Source: Anaerovorax sp. IOR16 | Lineage (GTDB): Bacteria > Bacillota > Clostridia > Peptostreptococcales > Anaerovoracaceae | Direction of reading: 5' to 3' | Length of the DNA: 64,000 nt | NCBI RefSeq assembly: GCF_017168145.1 | Contig: NZ_JADQTL010000008.1 | Location: 186,001-250,000 of the forward strand | Shown: piece after piece, positions 36,651 through 45,791 of the stretch | Layout of the letters: every line of letters starts with the position of its first letter | Position numbering within the stretch: position 1 is the stretch's first letter | The notes under the pieces: generated by a model | Databases searched by the model: none | The model's input: the letters and a program-made list of their open reading frames with translations, nothing else | Told to the model about the DNA's origin: nothing | Position numbers and translations under genes: made by a program

Positions 36651-37469
36651 TTATTTCTTTTTAACGGGATAGCAAACCTCGGTTACATATTCATTTGGAT
36701 TTTGTGTTTCATGAGGGCTGACATGATAAATATTGAATGCCAATCCTGTAAAAACATATTCGTTATCCTGCACCCAGTTGGCGACTGCCTCATTTACTTC
36801 GCTTGTTTTTTCGTACCCACCTTTAAAAGTTGCTGATGCAATTTCTACAGCAGGTTCAGTCTTAAATACGACATTTTCTGTGTTAGAATATTTGCCTTTA
36901 ACAGTTTTCTGAACCTCAACATCTACATCTGACTCTTTGTACTCTCCATCATGGAAGATAGCCATTGTGTAACAAGGGTCGCTATCTTGCATTTTAAGAG
37001 TTGCAGTTTCCTGCATTAAAATCCCCCATAACATTCCCTCTTGTTCATAAGAAGGAATTATTTTTCTTACACTTGCAACATATCGCTCAGGTAAAGTTTT
37101 TAAAGATACATTATAATTCATAGCAGTTTCGTCCTTTCTCAGCCTTTCAATAGCTGTATCAAGGTAAAGTAAACGACGGTTTGTTTCTTCAGCTTCTGCT
37201 AAAACTTCTCTCTGTTTTATCGCCAAGAATTCAGCAAGCGCCTGCGGATTATCATAGCTTTTTAGAATTTCTCCAATTGCAGAAAGACTGAAACCCATAT
37301 CCTTTAAAGATGTAATTCTACCTGCTGTTGGTAGTTGGTCTTCACCATAGTGGCGGTATCCAGTAAAGCTATCAGTTGCCTTTGGTATAAGCCAACCTAT
37401 TTCATCATAATGCCGTAGCATTCGTATACTAATCCTTGATAGTTTTGAAAAATCACCTATTCTTAACAT
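36651..37469 (-). CDS. MerR-family regulator with GyrI-like effector domain
   Basis: A 272-residue regulator. The N-terminal winged helix (MLRIGDFSKLSRISIRMLRHYDEIGWL) is followed by a coiled coil to about residue 115 and a GyrI/BmrR-like small-molecule binding domain to the end (FKGGYEKTSEVNEAVANWV). It has its own promoter of MerR type and its own terminator, and no target gene is adjacent. It looks like an inserted cargo gene between the M23 and VirB4 genes. Sensing of drugs or dyes is typical of the family. Confidence 0.88.
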   Translation of the reverse strand: MLRIGDFSKLSRISIRMLRHYDEIGWLIPKATDSFTGYRHYGEDQLPTAGRITSLKDMGFSLSAIGEILKSYDNPQALAEFLAIKQREVLAEAEETNRRLLYLDTAIERLRKDETAMNYNVSLKTLPERYVASVRKIIPSYEQEGMLWGILMQETATLKMQDSDPCYTMAIFHDGEYKESDVDVEVQKTVKGKYSNTENVVFKTEPAVEIASATFKGGYEKTSEVNEAVANWVQDNEYVFTGLAFNIYHVSPHETQNPNEYVTEVCYPVKKK

Positions 37470-37510
37470 TTTGATTTCCTCACATATATGTGTATTTTGA
37501 GCTCATCTTT

Positions 37511-37541
37511 ATTTTAGAGTATACCATAATGTGAGAGTCAA
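37511..37541 (-). promoter_or_regulatory. MerR-type promoter with long spacer
   Basis: Minus strand TTGACT (37536-37541), a 19-bp spacer and TAAAAT (37511-37516). A 19-bp spacer is the hallmark of promoters activated by MerR proteins through DNA twisting, so this gene is probably autoregulated. Confidence 0.65.
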
Positions 37542-37556
37542 TAGGTAATTTCAAAT

Positions 37557-39386
37557 TTATCTTCCGCCTGCCTTTCCGAACAAATTTTCTTTGTATGTCG
37601 GAGCATGAACAACAAGGTTATATCGCTCGTTACCGCATTTATAGAGGCATACTCCACGCTGAGGAAACTTGATAAGATTGTATTCACTTTGTTCAAGTTG
37701 TAAGGTATCCATATAAAATTTAGAATCTACAGCACCCGCATTAAATAAAAATTGATGAGTTGGGATGGAAAACAACGGCTTTGTCATCTCACGAATACCC
37801 TCAATATTAAAGTCCTCCAAATTCTGACTGGACAGAATTACGGAGGACTCTTTCTTTCGAACTCTTTTCATAAAGTTTCTGATGTACTCAATAGCAGTCA
37901 TATTTGTAAGGAATAAATACAGTTCGTCAATGGCCGCCGCTGTATTTCCCTCGGTAAGAAGTTTGTCACTCATAAAGGATAAAACATTAAAAAGTAAAGC
38001 ATTTTTCACATTCTTACTTGCATTTAATAAGCCTTTTACACCAAACACAATAAATCTGTTTGAAGTAATATTAGTATGTCCGTTAAAGAACTTACTCTCT
38101 GCACCCTTACACATGGAATGCAGTCCAAGTAGAATTTCCTGTAACAATTCAGCGGTATAAAGCTGATATTTTTCTTTGTCATAGTCTTTATACTCTTTCT
38201 CAATCAGAGCATAAAGGTCAGACAGGATGGGATAGTCCTTAGACTCAAGTGATGCAAAGTAGGTGTTATCACTTATATTCCAATTGGAATACAATTTGCC
38301 AAGCATAATTTCAATGGCATCAATATGTATGTCATCGAAGTCTTTATAGCAACGGAAAAAATCTTTTAAAAAGCTGATGTGCTGACTTAGCTTGGTTGCT
38401 TGCCTAAATGCAATGGGTGCATCCTTATCCTGTGGGGATCCACCGTCATCCCAGCTTTTCGGTTCCAGTGGGTTTATCATATACTGCCCACTCATCAAAT
38501 CCACAAAACAACCGCCTGTATTTTCTGCAAGTTCACCGAATTCATGCTCCGGATCAAGGCAGATTACATTTTTACCCGACTCTAAGATATTGCATAAAAT
38601 CAGCTTTAGTAGATAGCTTTTGCCTTGTCCTGAATTACCCAAAATCAAGATACAAGGGTTGGTTTTGTCATCATCTCGCTTATCAAAATCCACAAGAATG
38701 TTACTGCCAAACTTATCTCTGCCTAAATAAAAACCGTTGCTGTCTGTCTTTCCCGAGTAATTAAAGGGATACAGATTTGCAACGGATGAAGCAGGGAGGA
38801 CTCGTTCAAATTGACTACCAAAAATATTTCTACCCGATGGACCAACACAGAAAAAACCTTGCTGCTGTCGGAGCAACAGCCTATCTACATTTAGTTTACT
38901 GCGTACAAGTTCTGTCAAAACATCAGTTTGTAATAGCTTTAGGTTGTCATAGTCACTTGCAGTTAACTCGATAAATACTGCACAATGTAAGAGTGGTTCA
39001 CGGTTTCTATGCATGGTAGATATCAATGTAACCACATCCTGCAGATTGCTTTCAGCAGTGACACTTTCTTTCAAATCATTGGTGTTTGCAGTGTTCATTC
39101 TGTTCTTATTTGTGGCATTATGAATGATTCTTTTTTCTTCTGTTGATGTTACCTGTCTTGTATAGATACGCAGTGTCACGCCATCTTTTTCTCCAAGGTG
39201 ACGGAGGACAGCCTGTTCTTCAGTTACCGTGGGATATTCACGAAGTGCCCACACACATCGGAATGTGTTTCCACAAATAAAATGATCCACATTAAATTTA
39301 ATCACTGATGGAGCAATCATGTCGAGAAACTCTTGTATATACACATATTCCTGTGGAGTTACTTGTTGTGTTATTTTACTTTTCAT
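37557..39386 (-). CDS. VirB4-like conjugation ATPase
   Basis: A 609-residue ATPase that energises the type IV secretion channel. Walker A is LGNSGQGKSYLL, Walker B is AAIDELYLFL, and VILSSQNLEDF and LEPKSW are typical VirB4/TraE segments. The start is the ATG at 39386, with AAGGAG ten bases upstream. The upstream small TM genes (PrgI-like and the 40721 gene) belong to the same set, but a PadR/methyltransferase cargo is inserted between them. Confidence 0.92.
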   Translation of the reverse strand: MKSKITQQVTPQEYVYIQEFLDMIAPSVIKFNVDHFICGNTFRCVWALREYPTVTEEQAVLRHLGEKDGVTLRIYTRQVTSTEEKRIIHNATNKNRMNTANTNDLKESVTAESNLQDVVTLISTMHRNREPLLHCAVFIELTASDYDNLKLLQTDVLTELVRSKLNVDRLLLRQQQGFFCVGPSGRNIFGSQFERVLPASSVANLYPFNYSGKTDSNGFYLGRDKFGSNILVDFDKRDDDKTNPCILILGNSGQGKSYLLKLILCNILESGKNVICLDPEHEFGELAENTGGCFVDLMSGQYMINPLEPKSWDDGGSPQDKDAPIAFRQATKLSQHISFLKDFFRCYKDFDDIHIDAIEIMLGKLYSNWNISDNTYFASLESKDYPILSDLYALIEKEYKDYDKEKYQLYTAELLQEILLGLHSMCKGAESKFFNGHTNITSNRFIVFGVKGLLNASKNVKNALLFNVLSFMSDKLLTEGNTAAAIDELYLFLTNMTAIEYIRNFMKRVRKKESSVILSSQNLEDFNIEGIREMTKPLFSIPTHQFLFNAGAVDSKFYMDTLQLEQSEYNLIKFPQRGVCLYKCGNERYNLVVHAPTYKENLFGKAGGR

Positions 39387-39419
39387 GAATATAATATCTC
39401 CTTTCAAAAAAATCACCTA

Positions 39420-39466
39420 TTGACAAATAGTCAGCGCTGAGTATAATTATAGTCAGTACTGACTAT
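39420..39466 (+). promoter_or_regulatory. padR promoter with two operator palindromes
   Basis: TTGACA (39420-39425), a 16-bp spacer and TATAAT (39442-39447). A perfect 18-bp palindrome, ATAGTCAGTACTGACTAT (39449-39466), lies just after the -10 box, and a near copy, ATAGTCAGCGCTGAGTAT (39427-39444), fills the spacer. Both would be bound by the PadR repressor, giving tight autorepression. Confidence 0.8.
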
Positions 39467-39485
39467 GTTGAAAAGGAGTGATAAT

Positions 39486-40046
39486 ATGATTCCACTATAC
39501 ATTCTTGGCTTACTCTTGCGATTTGGCCCTCAACACGGATACCAAATAAAAAAGCTAATGGAGGAACAGCTTGAGGACTTTACGCAGATTAAACTACCCA
39601 CTGTGTATTACCATCTTGAAAAAATGGAACTTGCGGGACTAATTACTGCTAATCGTGACAAGCAAGGTGCACGCCCAGAAAAAACCGTGTATCAGATAAG
39701 CAATACAGGAGCGGATAAATTTAAGGAACTACTTCATCAAACCTTGCAGATTAAGTATCGTCCTTCCTTTGATATTGATGGTACATTTTATTTTTCTGAT
39801 TCTTTGGATAGTAGTGTCTTAATAGATAGTCTTAGCCGGCACATTTCTAGCTTGAAAAAGACACTTAATAAGTTGGAAATTCACCGTAAAGAAACTATAG
39901 CGCATATCCCCGAAGACTATAAAACCTCTGCCAATATTATTTTTGAGCACCACATTCTGCATTATAAGGCTGAGCTTACTTGGGCAGAAGAATCATTAAA
40001 CATCTTGAAGGAGGCTAAAGCACATGGTAAAAACCAGAGTTGTTGA
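39486..40046 (+). CDS. PadR-family transcriptional repressor
   Basis: A 186-residue regulator with a PadR winged helix at the N-terminus (ILGLLLRFGPQHGYQIKKLME, LPTVYYHLEKMELAGLI) and a C-terminal dimerisation helix. AAAAGGAGTG precedes the ATG at 39486. It overlaps the methyltransferase gene by 23 bases and so controls and is co-expressed with it. The promoter has two matching palindromes. The pair looks like a cargo cassette placed between VirB4 and its partner genes. Confidence 0.9.
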   Translation: MIPLYILGLLLRFGPQHGYQIKKLMEEQLEDFTQIKLPTVYYHLEKMELAGLITANRDKQGARPEKTVYQISNTGADKFKELLHQTLQIKYRPSFDIDGTFYFSDSLDSSVLIDSLSRHISSLKKTLNKLEIHRKETIAHIPEDYKTSANIIFEHHILHYKAELTWAEESLNILKEAKAHGKNQSC

Positions 40047-40674
40047 AACAAATGAGGGTATACAGAATGAAGTTACTGTGAAAACCTTTGACTTATTTGC
40101 CCGCAGTATGCGGGATAAAGGATGGAACGGTGTGGACGGCATGATTGCGTCTGGCATCAAGGGTGGTGATGTATTGGAAGTCGGGCCCGGACCGGGATAT
40201 GTGGGATTGGAACTATCAAAAAAGATTCGACCATCTTCACTCACTGGCTGCGAAATCAGTCCTGCTATGCTTCATATTGCCGAGAAAAATGCTGCTGAAT
40301 ACAGCATTCCCGCCCACTACGTGTTGGGAAACTGTATGGAGATGCCGTTCGAGGATAAAAGCTTTGACGCTGTCATTTCCAACGGATCCTTACATGAATG
40401 GGAAAACCCTATCCGTGCCTTTGATGAAATTTATCGTGTTCTTCGTGCCGGCGGACGATACTGCATCACCGATTTGCGTCGTGATGTGCATCCACTTAAA
40501 AAGGCATTGGTCTATCTTTCAACTCAGCCCAAGGAAATGCGCCCCGGTCTAATTACATCACTAAATGCTGCCTATACAATTTCTGAAATCACTGAACTTC
40601 TGCGTCATTCTAATCTACGCAATGCAACTGTAACCAGTGATTTCTTTGGACTTTGTATTGCAGGTCAAAAGTAA
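40024..40674 (+). CDS. class I SAM-dependent methyltransferase
   Basis: A 216-residue methyltransferase with the SAM-binding motif VLEVGPGPGYVG near residue 50, acidic motif LTGCEISPAML, motif MPFEDKSFDAVISNGSLHEW and LRAGGRYCITDLRR. It is of the UbiE/Methyltransf_11 type. The substrate is not clear; a small molecule, perhaps a toxic metal or drug, is likely given its PadR partner. The start overlaps the end of padR. Confidence 0.85.
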   Translation: MVKTRVVETNEGIQNEVTVKTFDLFARSMRDKGWNGVDGMIASGIKGGDVLEVGPGPGYVGLELSKKIRPSSLTGCEISPAMLHIAEKNAAEYSIPAHYVLGNCMEMPFEDKSFDAVISNGSLHEWENPIRAFDEIYRVLRAGGRYCITDLRRDVHPLKKALVYLSTQPKEMRPGLITSLNAAYTISEITELLRHSNLRNATVTSDFFGLCIAGQK

Positions 40675-40687
40675 TGACACCTAAAAG

Positions 40688-40720
40688 AGAAGCTAAGGAA
40701 TTTCTCCTTGCTTCTTTTTT
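40688..40720 (+). terminator. Rho-independent terminator of the PadR cassette
   Basis: Stem AGAAGC-AAGGA/TCCTT-GCTTCT (one internal mismatch) followed by six Ts. It abuts the stop of the convergent 40721 gene. Confidence 0.8.
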
Positions 40721-41308
40721 CTATTCATTAAAAATTACCCACCTCTCACCATCGAAATCTTCGTACCTATCAGTCGTGACATTCTGTTCAAAGTACACTC
40801 CGAGAATTCTCTTGATATCCGCACTATCCGCTCTCCTTGATGTAAAACCTTGATCCTTTAAGCTCTTTTCTATACGAGATAAATATGGAAACACGTCACT
40901 TTCTTTCTCATTTTTTAATCGAATGATTATCAGAAATTCACGAGCAGTAGCCATCTGCACTTGCATTCGGTCGAGGTTGGTGCTGTCTTGCATCAGAAGT
41001 TTTCGGATAATAGGATTTTCCTCTTCCTCCATACGCTTTTTCAGATATTGCTTGTTGTCATCAAAATTCTCTTTGGAATTAAGGCAGAGCATTTCAATTT
41101 CAGCAATACCTTTCAGCACCGTCATCAATGCATAGATTCTACTGCTTACACTGCTTTCCGAAAGTACAGATATATTTGTTGGGTGTATGATAAAATATAC
41201 AAGTTCGCCATAAGGAGTGACAAGGCTGTAATCAGTGATTTTCGTAATTCCCATCAGTTCTTTTGTAGAATTTTTATGTTTTTCCTTTGTCTTTTCTTTT
41301 CTGCTCAT
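40721..41308 (-). CDS. VirB4-associated ICE protein of unknown function
   Basis: A 195-residue soluble protein (KELMGITKITDYSLVTPYGELVYFIIHPTNISVLSE; REFLIIIRLKNEKE). It resembles the protein usually encoded between PrgI and VirB4 in Tn1549-type elements and may correspond to the missing N-terminal region of VirB4. The start is the ATG at 41308, with GGAGG ten bases upstream. It lies 4 bp after the PrgI-like gene. Confidence 0.7.
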   Translation of the reverse strand: MSRKEKTKEKHKNSTKELMGITKITDYSLVTPYGELVYFIIHPTNISVLSESSVSSRIYALMTVLKGIAEIEMLCLNSKENFDDNKQYLKKRMEEEENPIIRKLLMQDSTNLDRMQVQMATAREFLIIIRLKNEKESDVFPYLSRIEKSLKDQGFTSRRADSADIKRILGVYFEQNVTTDRYEDFDGERWVIFNE

Positions 41309-41312
41309 AGTT

Positions 41313-41570
41313 TTATAACCTCCAATCATATGTTTGTTGCTTTAAAATAAAAAAGGATACGGCATATCGAATAAAATCCAATATACTCATATCCTCAAAG
41401 CGAATGCTTAAAAAAGCATATGCCGCAGTAATTACAACAGGGAATAGGATACCTGTTTGAGCAAGGGCAAAAACAGAAATAAGCAATCCTATTCCAATAA
41501 TACCAATGTCACGCAATTCCCAAAGCCATAGTGTTGCTTTTGCTTTTAAGTTATCGGGATACATATACAT
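41313..41570 (-). CDS. PrgI-like membrane protein (VirB3 role)
   Basis: An 85-residue protein with two membrane helices (IGIIGIGLLISVFALA, ILFPVVITAAYAFLS) and a short soluble tail. This is the PrgI/VirB3-like component that goes with VirB4 in Gram-positive transfer channels. The stop of the methyltransferase gene lies one base before it, so the genes are co-transcribed. Confidence 0.82.
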   Translation of the reverse strand: MYMYPDNLKAKATLWLWELRDIGIIGIGLLISVFALAQTGILFPVVITAAYAFLSIRFEDMSILDFIRYAVSFFILKQQTYDWRL

Positions 41571-41571
41571 T

Positions 41572-43537
41572 TTAACTTTCCTCTCTTTCTTCCTTGAATT
41601 TTTTCAAGAAAAAAGCAATCCCACGGAGAACAAAGTCTACACATGGAATTGCCACACTGTTTCCAAGAGCCTTGTATCTTGGCGAATCTGAAGCCTTTGG
41701 TATATTAGTCCACCCATCGGGAAAGCCTTGTAGTCTTTCGCACTCAAGAGGTGTCAACCTGCGGACAAGGTTCCGTGATACTGCAAGATTTTCACTTCCT
41801 CCACCATTGTCACCGCCTTCGGCTCTTAAAGTGCCACATCCTTCCTTGTAATCTGCAAATGCAGATTGTCCATATATGGTGCTTTGTTTGTCAATAATAC
41901 ACTTATCTTGGCTGACATATTGATTGCCTGCACCTTTCCAATCACCATTACATAATGCTCCAACAACATCCTGATATGGTTTACCTATAATGCATTTGTC
42001 TTGATTTACATAGATAGAATTCACTCCTTTGTAATCACGATGACACAAGGCTCCTACCACATCTTGATATGGCTCAGGCTTATAAATAGCATGCACGTCT
42101 GATGTTGTAAGGGTATAGCTGATATCTTTCTGCACACCTTGACCGTTGCCACCGTTATGATCCTGGCGGTTAATCGTATTGCTGGCAATGCAATAGCTTT
42201 CCTGTACTATGGCAATACCACCTTGGTTTTTACTTGGATCTGGGTTTGTAGTATCAAGGGTTCGTGATTTATCTGTTTCCCGACAGCCTGATATTGGGTT
42301 ATCAGATTTCATTGAATTACTATCTTTGCTATCCAAACTATATGCAATCGGTGTTGATACAAGAGGAACATTATTTCCACCTGCTCCATAGGTTGCTGCC
42401 ACTGTCGGTGCAACTTTCAGCGGTCCATTATATCTGCAGTCCTTACCGTGATTATCAAACAGTACAGGCTGATTATTTCCACTTGTTCCGGCGGCTGATG
42501 TAATCATCGGGCAAAAATTTTCACAAATTTCCGCACCACCTTGCTGACTTCCCATAACAATGGGAAGATTTCCACCCATACTTGCTCTTAATGTTGAAGT
42601 TATGTTTTCGGTAATATCCATGCGGTTCCCGCCTTGGTCATTTAAACAAATCATTGGTTCTGTAACAAAGGTTTGCATCTGCATGTTTTGTGTTGCCATC
42701 AACGCCCCCGAAAGATTTTCAAGGTCAATGCCTTCATTCCTTTGATTAATATGATACGATTTCAGCTCTTTCATATTTGGTAAACTGCTGTTATCTATCT
42801 GTGTAATTCTGGCTTGTATTTCCAATGCTGTTTTTAATTGTATAGGTAATTCCTTACCTCTCGATTTTGCTCGTCTAAGTATTCCCAAGCAAGCGGTCTT
42901 GCTCAAATAGTATTTGGGGAGCGGTGTGTCCTCCAAAATCTGCGACAAGAAAGATTCTTTTGCGCCTTTGGGCGACACCCCAGTATTGAGCATCCAGAAC
43001 TCTCCAAGCAAGGGAGAATTCTCTTCCCAAAATGCACCCAGCAGATTTCCATACCCCTCCCGTAGGTCGAGGTACAGATACGGTGTGGTCTGCAATTCGA
43101 ACGGTCTCTTCAAGCACCGCTTTGAAGTCTTCTCCGTTCTGAGAGGAGAAGGCTCCGGGGACATTTTCCCAAACGAAGAATCGAGGTCGAATAAGGTCAT
43201 TTGCTTTTCCGTCGTTTCCATCGGCACACCTCATTTCTTTTGTTATTCTAATCTGCTCCATAAATAGTCCTGAGCGTTCACCCTCAAGTCCTGCTCTCTT
43301 TCCCGCTACAGACAAGTCTTGGCAAGGCGAACCTCCACAAATAATATCAACGACAGGCAGTTTGCTACCATCAAGCTTTGTAATGTCACCAACATGGAGC
43401 ATCTTGGGAAATCTTATTTTTGTTACTTCGATGGGAAAACTTTCGATTTCACTGGCCCACAGAGGAACAATCCCATTATGAACTGCGGCAAGCGGGAATC
43501 CGCCAATCCCATCAAAAAGGCTTCCCATTGTAAGCAT
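41572..43537 (-). pseudogene. DNA cytosine-5 methyltransferase split by a frameshift
   Basis: The N-terminal part (42875-43537) has SLFDGIGGFPLA, GGSPCQDLS with the catalytic cysteine, and FVWENVPGAF. The C-terminal part (to 41572) has RRLTPLECERLQGFPDGWT and RYKALGNSVA. They join at a GGG run near 42885: removal of one G would fuse QDRLLG to ILRRAKSRG and give one protein of about 655 residues. The middle is rich in Gly and Asn and holds a 31-residue tandem repeat (PYQDVVGALC). Either the gene is dead, slippage occurs, or the base call is wrong. Such Dcm enzymes are common in Tn1549-like elements. Confidence 0.85.
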
Positions 43538-43571
43538 TTATATCATCTCCATTCCATAGGCACTTTCCTCT

Positions 43572-44474
43572 CTACTTCGGCACCGCTTGCACGATGGTCC
43601 GAGTTGTATTCACTGCTGCTTGAGCCGTATATACCGCACTCATCACATTTGCTTTTGTTGAGGTATCCAAACCAAATGCCCCCGCAATTCTTGGTACTTC
43701 ACCTGCGGATAGCATAAGTCCCAAACCAAGTAATGCATGGTCTTTTAACACCATAAGTCCTGCTGTAAGTATGGTTGCTTGCAGAAACGTAGTTAAGCAA
43801 AGTCCTATGATCTGTTTGCACCAACCTATAAATCCATCTACATATCCACGAGGAACAGAAAACATATATAAACTTCCAACGGCTATCTGAATGAGCAAAA
43901 TGCCACCTCGCTTGAGATTTGCAAAGAATACTTTTATCACCGCATATCCCATAAGGATAATAATAAACAGCGCCATAATGGGTGAAGTGATAGCGGACAA
44001 TCCTCCAAAGACATTAGAATTTCCAACGGCATCAAGGGTTCCTACGTTGTTTAATTCGGTAATAATACCATTAGCCAAGTCACTGATTCCATTTGCATGA
44101 CCTGTAATTCCTGTAGTAAGGCTTGCTTGCAGATTCACCGATAACTTATACAGTTCTATGGGGGCAACAGTAAAAAGGCTGACCGCCATAAACCCTTTGA
44201 TAGCATTTATTCCTGTATCCTTAAGATTTCCTCGGCCGTATTGATACTCAATTCCTGTTTCAAAACATGAAACCACAAGTCCTGTAACATAAAGAGTCCA
44301 TGCAAGATAAGAAAAAAACAGTACAATGCTTTGAACCCAATTCATCTCAAATAACTCCACACCCATATTGCCCATCTGGGCAAAAAAGTCACCGAGAAAG
44401 CCTACAAGATGTCCATAAAACCAATCAATGATTTGATCCATCACATCACTGAGCAAAAAATCCCATATAAACAA
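43572..44474 (-). CDS. TrbL/VirB6-like channel protein (DUF6045 type)
   Basis: A 300-residue membrane protein with at least five hydrophobic helices (WVQSIVLFFSYLAWTLYVTGLVV, IMALFIIILMGYAVIKVFF, ILLIQIAVGSLYMF and FLQATILTAGLMVL among them). It resembles the VirB6/TrbL-type protein of clostridial elements. It forms part of the transfer channel in the membrane. It starts at a TTG at 44474, with AAGGAGG upstream. A terminator-like hairpin stands just before it. Confidence 0.85.
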   Translation of the reverse strand: MFIWDFLLSDVMDQIIDWFYGHLVGFLGDFFAQMGNMGVELFEMNWVQSIVLFFSYLAWTLYVTGLVVSCFETGIEYQYGRGNLKDTGINAIKGFMAVSLFTVAPIELYKLSVNLQASLTTGITGHANGISDLANGIITELNNVGTLDAVGNSNVFGGLSAITSPIMALFIIILMGYAVIKVFFANLKRGGILLIQIAVGSLYMFSVPRGYVDGFIGWCKQIIGLCLTTFLQATILTAGLMVLKDHALLGLGLMLSAGEVPRIAGAFGLDTSTKANVMSAVYTAQAAVNTTRTIVQAVPK

Positions 44475-44503
44475 AAGGGGAAACCTCCTTTCTTTCCAAG
44501 TAA

Positions 44504-44530
44504 AAAGAGCATACCGTTTTCACGATATGC
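44504..44530 (-). terminator. hairpin terminator between DUF6809 and trbL genes
   Basis: Minus-strand stem GCATATCG/CGGTATGC with a 6-base loop, then TCTTTTT. It would reduce readthrough into the channel gene. Confidence 0.75.
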
Positions 44531-44559
44531 CCAAGCTTTGCATAAAAAATGACGGGGTG

Positions 44560-44862
44560 CTAATCCTTCAATGATTTTAGCTCTCCGTCATCTTCATTCA
44601 TTATTTCCAATATCAGTTTTGCTCCCATACGGAAGCCTTGTGTAAACCGTTCCTCAGCATTTATATAGCTGAGTTTTCCTTGTGCTGTTACAAAGTCTTG
44701 CAGTTTTTCTTTGCCTTGTGCATCTAACAGCTTGTTGAGTTGTTCTTCAAGTTCAGCTATTTCATTCAGACTCTTTTGGTATTCACTGCCATGAACCACT
44801 TCCTTTGCTATGGGACACAGATTTCCGTTGTACAACTCGCTAAGTAAATTTTCTTTCTGCAT
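44560..44862 (-). CDS. DUF6809 family protein
   Basis: A 100-residue acidic helical protein (KENLLSELYNGNLCPIAKEVV; AEERFTQGFRMGAKLILEIMNEDDGEL) of the DUF6809 family, frequent in ICEs and prophages of Clostridia, of unknown role. I start it at the ATG at 44862, which follows AAGGAGGTGG; the longer frame includes that site. Confidence 0.8.
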   Translation of the reverse strand: MQKENLLSELYNGNLCPIAKEVVHGSEYQKSLNEIAELEEQLNKLLDAQGKEKLQDFVTAQGKLSYINAEERFTQGFRMGAKLILEIMNEDDGELKSLKD

Positions 44863-44942
44863 TTTCTCCACCTCCTTCAAGCACAACACAATAGCACAAC
44901 AAATTGATTTAAGCTATACACAGAAACCAACAAACTTGACAT

Positions 44943-44971
44943 AAAAAAAACAAGGACATTTTCTATCCTTG
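44943..44971 (-). terminator. Rho-independent terminator after the RHH gene
   Basis: Stem CAAGGA/TCCTTG with a 9-base loop and eight Ts on the minus strand, directly after the stop of the 44972 gene. Confidence 0.8.
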
Positions 44972-45283
44972 CTACTGATTATTATTTTCTTGCAACTCAG
45001 CTTCATCTAGTGCTTTTATAATTAGTTCAGTGATGAATGCCTTTTGGGTTAAGTTCGGGTTCTTATCAAGGTGTTTTTTTATCCTTGCAAAGATTTCTTC
45101 TGATATTTGCAAGGCAAGTGTCCTTGTTTGTGCCATGTTTTTCATCTCCTTCATTTGATAGTATTCAATAATCAGCTTTTCTACATATTGATTTAGGGTA
45201 AGTCCGCTTTTTTCTTGGTTTGCTCTTACTTTATTGTGTAATTCGATAGGAATTTTGGCACATAAACTTTTGGTTTCTTCCAT
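44972..45283 (-). CDS. protein with two ribbon-helix-helix domains
   Basis: A 103-residue protein with two Arc-like units in tandem: KSLCAKIPIELHNKVRANQEKSGLTLNQYVEKLI and RTLALQISEEIFARIKKHLDKN...FITELIIKAL. The start is the ATG at 45283, after AGGAGGAAAAAGTG. It would bind DNA as a single chain or dimer and may regulate transfer genes. It lies directly before the cargo cassettes and ends at a strong terminator. Confidence 0.78.
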   Translation of the reverse strand: MEETKSLCAKIPIELHNKVRANQEKSGLTLNQYVEKLIIEYYQMKEMKNMAQTRTLALQISEEIFARIKKHLDKNPNLTQKAFITELIIKALDEAELQENNNQ

Positions 45284-45395
45284 CACTTTTTCCTCCTGAT
45301 TTTTATTTGCAAGCAAAGCATACCCCAAAGTCTAAGTTAAAGCTATACCTAATACCAACAAGAATTGAAGTAAAAGCCAAACAATATTTACTTCG

Positions 45396-45434
45396 CTACA
45401 TACCCAATATAGTCCAGAGTATCCTCGGATAAGG
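45396..45434. repeat. 39-bp direct repeat, left edge of the YbjQ/GNAT/TetR cassette
   Basis: Matches 47104-47142 at 32 of 39 positions, including AATATAGTCCAGAG-ATCCT. On the minus strand it reads LWTILGM and stop, the same ending as the DUF3852 protein (IWTILGL and stop), so it looks like a displaced copy of that gene's 3' end. Both copies also hold a small inverted repeat (TATCC-GGATA here). Confidence 0.7.
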
Positions 45435-45440
45435 GCGGTG

Positions 45441-45469
45441 AAAAAGCGACAACCAAATGATTGTCGCTT
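45441..45469 (-). terminator. terminator of the cassette operon
   Basis: Stem AAGCGACAA/TTGTCGCTT (45444-45469) followed by Ts on the minus strand, just after the YbjQ gene. Confidence 0.8.
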
Positions 45470-45474
45470 CAGTG

Positions 45475-45786
45475 TTATTTGAATTTTACCGCTGTGCCAT
45501 ATACAACCGTTTCGGAAACACCTTCCCAAATAGCAGTTGAAGAATATCTAACGCCAATAATGGCATCAGCACCCATTTCCTTTGCCTGTGCTATCATACG
45601 CTCTTTAGATATTTCTCTCGATTTATTTAGCATATCTACATACTCTTTAAGTTCACCACCAACGGCACTTTTTACACCTTGAAAAAAATCCTTCACAGCG
45701 TTTTTGTTTTGAATGCTGTTTCCTTCAACCAAACCCAGCATTTCAATTTCTTTGCCTTGCATATATTTTGTTGTTACTAATATCAT
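45475..45786 (-). CDS. YbjQ family (UPF0145) protein
   Basis: A 103-residue protein with the YbjQ signature: MILVTTKYMQGKEI at the start, RMIAQAKEMGADAIIGVRY in the middle and a beta-strand end. It is of normal length. The family folds as a pentamer and has been called heavy-metal binding, but its role is unclear. It is the last gene of the TetR-GNAT-YbjQ cassette, 5 bp after the acetyltransferase gene. Confidence 0.85.
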   Translation of the reverse strand: MILVTTKYMQGKEIEMLGLVEGNSIQNKNAVKDFFQGVKSAVGGELKEYVDMLNKSREISKERMIAQAKEMGADAIIGVRYSSTAIWEGVSETVVYGTAVKFK

Positions 45787-45791
45787 AAACT

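Noticed and set aside
45332-45529. Minus-strand open frame over the first 39-bp repeat
   Set aside because: It runs through the cassette terminator and the 3' end copy of the DUF3852-type gene, without a binding site or family.
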